Of a stretch of DNA of 64,000 nt, positions 56,199 to 64,000 are shown one piece after another. The position numbers were made by a program, and so were the translations under genes. The notes under the pieces are model-generated. The model had not been told where the DNA came from and did no database searches. It saw only the letters and a program-made list of their open reading frames with translations. The DNA is taken from positions 109,132,305 to 109,196,304 of the forward strand of contig NC_092859.1 of the NCBI RefSeq assembly GCF_032062135.1, read 5' to 3'. The stretch comes from Pyxicephalus adspersus (lineage: Eukaryota; Chordata; Amphibia; Anura; Pyxicephalidae). The first letter of the stretch is position 1. Each line of letters opens with the position of its first letter.

Positions 56199-57299
56199 TT
56201 GGATGTGCCCTGCCTCCATAGATTTTATCTGGTGCAGCTTAAAAACGCTTGTGTAATACTTTTTACACATTTGCAAGCAGTTTGTACTAGTGTTTTTCAG
56301 GAACAGGAATATACCTTTTAAAAGTAAGTATATTACACTTTCCCTTTAAGCTGGGATCTATCACACCTGCTGCAGTACTTTGCAGACCCAAAACTTTTTT
56401 ATTATTTCACATCATCCAACTCCATTAGTAGGAAGTATATGGATTGGGGAGGTAGCCACTCTAAAATATAGATTTCTTTTGCATTAATATTTGGCAGTAC
56501 TTCAAAATTCACATTTTATTCTTGGTTAGTTACAAGAATACATGCATATGTTTAAAAGTATGTAATTAGAGAAGTTTAAATAAAACCCTAAGTAATTGTA
56601 TCTAACTTTCTAAGTGCAAAACCAGATAATGCACTATATTTTTTATAAAATTACATTATAGGGTTTTTTTCCAAAGCTAACTTATTTCATAAACATGCAA
56701 ACTGAGTATAAACTGCTCATCATGCTTATTTTAATTCAAAAAAAGAGGGAGAACAGTAAAGAAATGTTTACCCTCTAAATTTCCAGTTGTACGACTTTGA
56801 AAGTTAATGTGGATTATACTCTCGATAAGCACAGACTTTAAATACAATGCAATTCAATGTAACTTTGCAAGATATGGGATCACTTGCCTGTCATATTTTT
56901 GCAATAGAACATCTGTGTGGTAATTTAGAAACAGCATAAAGCTCATTTGTTTAATTTAACTATATTTTAATGAAAGTAGTTTTCAAGAATATTATTGATT
57001 TTATACTGTTTATTATGACAGTGGCAAGAACACTACAACCCTTCGTGCAAAATGAGAGACAATGGAGAAAAATATGTTGTGATTGTTTAACACCTAACCA
57101 AATGGTTTTAAACTAATCTTTATTGTTTTTACTGTTTTAAAAATAAAAATTTACTAAAGATATTGTACAATTTATCTGTTAAAATGCATTATTTAATATC
57201 ATCTGTTGCTAATAAAGGATTTTTAACCAGAATTTAGCATTCTTCTAAATTAGTCATAGATATTAGAGTATGATCAAATGAGAGAAAAACATTAAACCA
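54541..57299. other. AT-rich stretch without genes
   Basis: Contains the (TA)n at 56.1 kb. No convincing exon or element otherwise. Confidence 0.45.
56142..56196. repeat. (TA)n microsatellite
   Basis: Uninterrupted TA run of about 55 bp. Confidence 0.97.
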
Positions 57300-57619
57300 C
57301 TAAAAAGTGTTTTTTCTCTTTGGTATAGGAGCCCTTTGAAACTACATAGCCATTTCCCTTCCAACCTTTGTTGGCGGTATAGACAAGAAAGGGGTAGTAT
57401 GTTACATTTATTTTGGTCATGTCCACTGCTCTGTCCCTTCTAGGACATGGTGAGCTCTCTTATCCAAAATGTCAATACGTATAACATACCCAGTTATAGT
57501 CCCGGTTTCTTCTTACTACACCATGATACCCTATCGGAAAAAGCTTACAAAGGCTCCAATATTAAACACCTCATCATTGTGGCTAACTTATGTATCCTAC
57601 TGTGCTACGTAGTTATAAT

Positions 57620-58168
57620 TAGGGATGCTTCTGGCATTCTCGCGAACATTTCCTGGAACTTCCAATGGTTCCGCGAAAATTTGGCAAACCGATTTTGCGA
57701 GAGCATCGGAAGAGGAAATTAAAACAGGAGGATTCCTAGAGCTACATTCAGCCCTGGGAATCTCCCTGTTTGCGATTCATGGGGTACTAGAGGTTAATTA
57801 ACTTCTAGTGCCCCCGGGGATCGCCTGCAATCCTTGAGAAGATGACCGACAAAGGAGAACCTCCTGACATTGTAATATAAGTATCTCTTACAAATAAGAC
57901 ATTTGTTACAGATACAAATGTATCATTTGTAAGATATATATATATATATTACAGTGTCGGGAGGGTTTCCTGTGCTGGGCATCTTCTCAATGATTGCAGC
58001 TGTGGTTAACTAACATCTAGTGCCTGGGGATCGCATGATGCAGCCCTGGAAATACTTCTGTTTGGCGAGAGCTCGACCTCTCGGCGAATCAGAAGGCCGT
58101 TCTCGGTAAGTGAAGAAGGCCCGATTCGCCGCGAGATCGAACTTAATATTCTCGCTCGCTCATCCCTA
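57620..58168. mobile_element. hAT non-autonomous element with perfect 8-bp target duplication
   Basis: 549 bp, termini TAGGGATG and CATCCCTA, flanked by GTTATAAT on each side (57612-57619 and 58169-58176). Inside it is a large imperfect palindrome: GTTAATTAACTTCTAGTGCC self-pairs with the preceding segment, CAATCCTTGAGAAGATG pairs with CATCTTCTCAATGATTG, and CTTACAAAT pairs with ATTTGTAAG near the centre. GC-rich ends with many CGCGA/TCGCG motifs stand out. The intact TSD and CpGs suggest a fairly young insertion. Confidence 0.95.
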
Positions 58169-58300
58169 GTTATAATATGTAGTTTTATTGTTATGTTAAT
58201 ATTAGAACCCTGTGCCTCACAGGAAATGTACTTTCAAAAGACGATTATGCTGTCTACTCTTTCTTCTCAGGAAAAGTATTCACTGGAAATTTCATATATG

Positions 58301-58323
58301 TATATATATATATATATATATAT
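58301..58323. repeat. (TA)n microsatellite
   Basis: Short TA run. Confidence 0.9.
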
Positions 58324-58465
58324 GTATTGCAATAACTACAGCAACCATAGACTGACAATGGACCCTATTATGTATGCAATGCTGTCATTGTTCCTATAGG
58401 TTTTCCTATCTTTACTGTATACTTTAAATGCTTAAAAAATCTTGAAATAAAGAATAGTAAAAATG

Positions 58466-60179
58466 CATACATTCCTATAGCTTTTATTACCAAGAGGTGA
58501 ATCACAACTGCAGGCTGATGCCAATTTTGGTCCCCGCTGTTCCCTTGACCCACTAAAGAATTAAAATTCATTTCAATGTGTATATCTAGTGGCCATAACA
58601 AGCAGACTGGCTTTGTCTTTGAATGAAAGGCTTCCTCTTTGTTTTTTGGTGTCCATCCATGGCACAAAGGTGAAGAAAGTGGAGGAGGAGCCTATGTCAA
58701 GGATGCTTCATCACACATAGCCATTTTGCATAGATAGAGGGAGCATCCAGAGGATACAATTATGCTGACTAAGCCACATGAAACGGGGGGCTCAGAAGTA
58801 GACTGTTAAAGCCATATGGGTACCTTCACATTTTTCTGCCTACAAAATGACCCACCCATGGGTTGCTGTAAAAACACTGATCATTACTAGGTGGCCACTC
58901 TCTTGGATACTTGCTACAGGGTGCAAAAACCAGATTTTGTTCCAGCAGAGAACAAGGAAGCCAACATGCATCACCATAAAATAATACTTTTAAGCTACTT
59001 ATGCGCATCTTTTACACTTTTAACACTGCTTCATTTGATAACAGTGTCACTACCAGTGTCAAACAAGAAGGAAAAATAGCAATAGCAACACCATTGATAG
59101 GGTATGAACTCTAACAGAAAGGTTGCACTTGTTTTGCTTTGGAAGCACCATCTAGACCTTTCCAGATTTAGCATCTAAAATGGTCAATAAGTATGCAAAC
59201 TCTAGTTTGAAAACCTATAACTTTAGAACTGAAGACCCAAACACTCGTATGTCCAAAATGGACACATGATCAGGGCTTGCAGATCATGCTCTGGAGGTGT
59301 TCACCTGCACTGCTACAATTATCTTACTGGAAAGCATGTTCAGAGTTCACAGGCAATATTGACCACCTGACTTTTATCAAAATGAGCCATGTTTTCATCT
59401 CCAAAGACTTCTACACCTCCTGGTCGATCCTATTGTTTAGCTGCAGCCTGTTGCACAATCTTTGTCTATGAAGGAGCATATATTTATTAAATTAGGAGCA
59501 CACATTCTCCCCTTCCCTTGTTGATGCTGCATGCCTCAGTTTACCTCTCACTGTAGCTGAACACTAAATTGCCCAATGTGCTCCAGTCAACACAAGCTAA
59601 AAGTGTTTAGTAATTTGTGACATAAATAAAAAGAAGATACCCTAGAACTGCAATTCTAAGAACTCAAGCATAGTTTGTCATAGTGGATAACTAAAATCTC
59701 ATATTGGCTTTAATATGAAAGTGTGTTTCATTAAAAATACCAAACTGAGGATATAGGTATAAAATGTAGTTTGTTTTCATCATAGTGCACAGAAAAAGGC
59801 TGCAAGATATCAGTACCATTCCAACGTAGGAGGTTTACATCTACTTTAATATTTCTGCACCACAATAATCTATCCTTATGCACTTTTATTAGCAACTTTT
59901 CCTATGCTTTTCCATCCAACTCATGGTGGTCCCAAACCTCATTCCTAATCATGACATATCCAATGCAATATATTTTACTAATACCTCTTCACCAAGTAAC
60001 AATGCCTGACACTTGACAAAAAATACAATGCACATTGGATGCTATATGGAATACTGGATCTGCTAATGTCCATGCTTGGCACCAATGATTTTACTGTAGT
60101 TAAATGGCATGGGCTTTAAGATCAAGAATAAGCTTTTAGTAAAATTCCCCCTCATTAAAAGACACTTATTGATACTTCT
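58466..60179. other. Unique stretch without genes
   Basis: No recognisable gene or repeat; several short ORFs lack resemblance. Confidence 0.45.
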
Positions 60180-60520
60180 GCTATGGTAATGGTTACCAGC
60201 CCGGGAGGAGAGTCAGAGCTTTAGGAGATGGCACATTAAACCTAATTTATCCAGCTTCATACAGCAGCAGACGAAATGTTTAATGTTATGCACTAGAGCA
60301 TGGAAGAATATTTGAAGTTGCATTAGAAAAATGACATTCTACAGAGAAGACTATAAAGCATCCTCAAATGTAACAGTTCTGCTACGGACAATTTATCATC
60401 CTCTGTTGCAGTGGCTTAGACAACTCTACAATCCTGCCTTAGCCAATTATTTATTGTAATTACTACAGTACCTGAAATAATGTTTTATTGCAAAGCAGTA
60501 AAAATATGACATTAAAATAC
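60180..60520. other. Possible conserved non-coding block (speculative)
   Basis: More balanced composition than its surroundings and no repeat features. It contains homeodomain-like core clusters (CCAATTATTTATTGTAATTA near 60.44 kb) and an E-box-like CAGCTT. This impression rests on composition and motif density only. Confidence 0.2.
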
Positions 60521-62055
60521 TTAAAAAGCAGACAGTTTGAAATTTTTATTTAGATTTATGTGCCCCTAAAATACATATTGCCACACACAATCAATACATT
60601 GTTCAATTTCCGGTTTTAAAATTGTGTGTATTTCATACCTGTCTGGTAGAAGTAAAATCATTTTTTGAAGTACATACATTTATACAATGTAGTGTATTTG
60701 TTAGGAAAAGTCTGTATTTTTTAACAAGTGTAAATTTGTTTTTAATCACTTCCTGGAATTTATCAAATGTGTGAAATAGTAGTTTTGCTATAGTTAATGC
60801 TGTTGTTAAAATATTATTCTGAATGTGGACTTCACACTCTATTGTAAAATAATGTAAATTATTTTTAAACAGGAGACAATTATTCTTGACAAGTATTGGT
60901 GGTTGGTTTCTGACTCAGATCTGAGCTATACCAACCTATAATTTTAATATTTTTATTGTTCTACTTCAACTTATGTTTTTGGAAATATGGCCTAATTTGT
61001 TGACATAATTCAGAATTTAAAGTTCACTGTGCCCAGATGCTGATGCAGCAAAGCAACCTAAACCACATCATTTTCATCACCATTCTTATGGGCTAGTATG
61101 GAGTTCTTCTGAAATTCTGTCTTTGGTTTGAGCAAAATATATCTACTTATAATGTGAGCAAACAGCTCTATCTTTTTTTTAACTGCACAAGCACATTGTT
61201 TCAGAGGGCCCTGACATTTTTTAAGTTTGGATAGCTAAGGCTTTTCCCTGGTACACCTTTTATGCAGTTTTAATTGGTGCTGTCTTTTATTTTAAATACA
61301 CTTTGACAGGAACTGTTGCGTGTGTTACCTGCAGATCCCACAAAATCCTTGGAGTCCTGGAGACTCAGCAAACGGTCATTTTTTCCTTAAATTTGCTGGG
61401 TTGGCCAATCCTGGACATTCTGGTCATTTGAAATATAGAGCACTTCATTTGTAGACTGTTTTCTATAAAACCTTGAGATGGTTTAACAAAAAAATTCAAC
61501 CAGGTTATACAATACTCAGACCAGCCCGCCATGCTGTGTTCAAAGTAACTTAAATCACCTTTTTTCCCCCATTCTAATGCTCACTTGCAGCAGGTTGTCT
61601 TATCAATATCTACATGCCTAAATGCACTGTGATGCATTTGATTGGTTTATTAGTTTTTTACATTGATAGGCAGTTGAACAGATATACCTATGACTGGCCG
61701 GTGAGTTTACGTAGCTGAATGTATTGTGAAATAACTAAACTTTAAAGAACCCAACAGAAACTCTAAAATTAAATTTCAGTCTTCAGTCGTAGATTTCTAT
61801 TTTGCATTTCGCTTGTCGTGCATACTGGTCATTTTACTGTTGGGTACCCAATGCATTTGTACAGTAATTAAATTTCTAAATCACTTTCAATGCACATTTC
61901 ATCTGTACAGGTTGATTAAGGGCTTTGCCTAGCTACAGTACATAATACATAATACAGATGGGCAATGACCCAAAACATACAGCCAAAGCAACCCCAAAGC
62001 AACCCAGGAATTTATTAAAGCAAATAAGTGGAATATTCTTGAATGGCCAAGTCAG

Positions 62056-62056
<1 letters not shown>
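60521..62056. other. AT-rich stretch without genes
   Basis: Nothing recognised. Confidence 0.5.

Positions 62057-62109
<53 letters not shown>
62057..62109. repeat. (TA)n microsatellite
   Basis: TA run of about 53 bp. Confidence 0.97.
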
Positions 62110-62111
<2 letters not shown>

Positions 62112-63519
62112 CTAAGAGACCTATACCCGTATTGTTAACAAATTTAGATAATGTCTTTTTTTATTACAGAATATATCTAATATTTCATACATGTGTGCTA
62201 TGTCTAAATAGGATATGAAGGTAAACTTATTTGCTTGAGTTGTGACAAAAAATTGTGACATTAAAATAATTCTTATTTTTGTAAAAGGTATATTTTAATC
62301 CAAAATAAAGCATCTTTAAATAAACTGCAATAAATAAATGTACCCATTTATTTAAACAAATAATCAACATGGATTGAAAATCCTTTTGTTCTGATAAGAA
62401 ATTTGTCAGTATGTACAGCCCTAGTACAATGTCAATTTTGTTGTGAATGATATGAAGATAAATTAATCTCCTTGGTAACCGTAGACGCAAATCTTATTCA
62501 CACTAAAGAAATCAATACAAAACATTTGAGTAATGGTTATTACAATTTTTATAGATCCAAATTTTTTACATATACAGATGAACGCATATGTATGAATGCC
62601 AGAATTCTGCAAACTACTAACTATCTTTGCTATGCTACATTATGCAGCTAAGTGCAATTACACTTAGCTATAATTAGGAACAATTATAGCTTTTATTTCC
62701 CTACTTGTTCTCTTAAAGTACATTTGTAATAAAATGTTTTAAAGGTGAAAAAAATAATTACAGATCTATACAATATTCTAAATAATTACTTGGGCTTAAG
62801 GTTTTTTCTCCCTCTGAGTAGTTTGCATTTCAACTGCCAGACTGTCATTTATAATCAGCAGAATATGCATTATGAGTATTCTGTCATTAACCTTTTTACC
62901 CCAATAAATCTGCATTGAAATTAACAAAAACTTTTCATCCTCTTCAGTTTCTTTTGAAGCTAATATCACATGAATTTGGTATTTTAGATTAGCGATGATA
63001 TTTTGAATATTAATTCTGCAGCTAATATAATAATAACTGTGACATCTTATTAGCACTATTGCTATACTGGTCAACATGTGGTGCTGTTTGTATTACCTAC
63101 ATTGTTTGGAACAAGTATCCTGTATATTCTCTAATATAAACTGCAAATATAAAATGAAATACCTACTTTAACTTGAGAAAAGAGGTAAAATACGGCTTGA
63201 CTCAAGTATAAACCTAGTGCACAAAATGGTCATATGGTAATCAGTATTTTTTTATTCATATGGAATGGGATACCAGTATAACAAATCTAATATTAATGTA
63301 TGGAAACACTTTCTAAAGCCTTTGAAAGATTTTCTTCCAGCACCAGTACTCACCAGTTGCAAATCCTCCAATCTAACTTTGCACTGTTCACCTATAGTAA
63401 GCCTCCGTCTCAGGGGGCTAGTTTCTCTGTCCCAGCACATAGTTGCCCCCAGGACTTTAGCGTGTAAAGGAGGGCTTCTGGGGGGAACTGACAGGGGACC
63501 ATGAGACCACAAAAGCAAA
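62110..63519. other. AT-rich stretch without genes
   Basis: No gene. The near-palindrome at 62646 is listed separately. Confidence 0.45.
62646..62669. repeat. 24-bp near-perfect palindrome
   Basis: AGCTAAGTGCAA followed immediately by TTACACTTAGCT, with one mismatched pair. It is followed by TATAATTAGGAACAATTATA, another short inverted repeat. Confidence 0.75.
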
Positions 63520-63920
63520 ATAAATGACAAAATGGGAAGTCAGACAGTCCAAGGTCAGTTATCAGGTGATCCAAAGATACGCAGTACATGAAAGGCCAGC
63601 AGAAGCAAGTCTAGAAACAGAGCCAAGGGTCATACACAGGTTATCAGTGCACCAAATTAGGTATCCAAGGGTTAGGACAAGCAAAGGTTGGTCCAGGTTG
63701 CAAACAATTACAGGTCCAGAAGTCCGGCGTCAGCAACAGATAATCCAACCAAAAATTGCACCACCAGTACGTAAGACAGGACACTATAACTAGCAACTGG
63801 TGCCTGGAAGCTGAGAAACTTTAAAGGACCAGTAGCCAATGACAGGTCAAGATCAAAGCCATGGACTAATGCACTCATTTGCTGCAGCACATACTCTAAA
63901 ATATCCTTCAGCTGCACACA
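63520..63920 (+). repeat. Possible LTR-retrotransposon leader sequence
   Basis: Repetitive purine-rich phrases (AAGTCAGACAGTCCAAGGTC, AGCCAAGGGTCATACACAGG, AAAGGTTGGTCCAGG) resemble the GTCA/AAGGTC-rich leader tracts of amphibian gypsy-type elements. No LTR pair or coding domain is visible before the window ends. Confidence 0.3.
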
Positions 63921-64000
63921 GTCTCAGTATAGGGGATGCTGAAATATAACATTCACGGCTAATGGGAAACTAGGGATGCTGCAGAGCAGAGGACAGACAG

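Larger units (their letters stand above)
57300..58465 (+). mobile_element. L1/Tx1-group LINE 3' fragment
   Basis: Open sequence to 57619 encodes CWRYRQERGSMLHLFWSCP, a degraded form of the C-terminal CxxC...H(I/L)(W/F)W(E/S)C motif of L1-type ORF2, then DMVSSLIQNV and NIKHLIIVANLCILL, which fit the ORF2 C-terminal pattern. It is interrupted by the hAT element at 57620-58168, and the target duplication marks where sequence resumes. The far end may be the AAAATCTTGAAATAAAGAAT stretch near 58.45 kb. Resemblance after the insertion is weak. Confidence 0.6.

Noticed and set aside
63252..63793. Overlapping open frames near the right edge as a gene
   Set aside because: Repetitive AAGGTC/GTCAG phrases suggest LTR-element leader sequence; no protein motif is recognisable.

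Overview
The window looks like non-coding vertebrate nuclear DNA, most likely from an anuran amphibian. It is strongly AT-rich, contains three runs of N (draft-assembly gaps), and has no bacterial-style gene packing. The repeat mix is L2/CR1-group and L1/Tx1-group LINEs, a tRNA-headed V-SINE-like element, a Helitron, TTAA-flanked elements, hAT and pogo MITEs, and a Penelope-like element with a GIY-YIG tail. The organism is inferred from this mix, not shown directly. I found no intact host gene; nearly every convincing coding stretch is a decayed transposable-element ORF. One possible 60-73 bp host exon lies near 20.2 kb, with weak support.

Layout. 1-8.7 kb: AT-rich DNA with short MITEs, microsatellites and two gaps. 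8.7-10.2 kb: L1-type ORF1 remnant on the minus strand, with a probable solo LTR carrying a 42-bp minisatellite upstream. 15.5-17.9 kb: L2/CR1-group LINE on the plus strand with endonuclease and reverse-transcriptase remnants. 18.0-18.7 kb: a palindrome of Penelope-type terminal sequence. 18.9-27 kb: hAT-like and palindromic MITEs and unclassified dispersed repeats. 27.8-29.9 kb: internally deleted Helitron on the minus strand, with a 69-bp coding repeat array fused to a helicase fragment. 33.7-34.0 kb: SINE. 38.7-46.4 kb: a large inverted-repeat Penelope-like element whose minus-strand ORF keeps a YIDD reverse transcriptase and GIY-YIG endonuclease remnants; one arm is interrupted by a TTAA element, so the empty site is visible in the other arm. 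46.5-54.5 kb: more MITEs and TTAA elements. 57.3-58.5 kb: L1 3' fragment interrupted by a 549-bp hAT element with perfect 8-bp target duplications. 58.5-64 kb: mostly unique AT-rich DNA, a possible conserved non-coding block near 60.2 kb, and LTR-like sequence at the right edge.

The most interesting theme is a recurrent stem-loop, CTGAAGAAG - short hairpin - CGAAACGCG, resembling the hammerhead ribozyme core known from Penelope-like elements. It appears in the outer pLTRs of the 38.7-46.4 kb element and, decayed, at about 1.73, 17.97, 18.38, 18.56 and 36.86 kb. In several copies CG has become CA or TG, as expected from methyl-CpG decay. Two loci show the same outward-facing inverted arrangement of these units.
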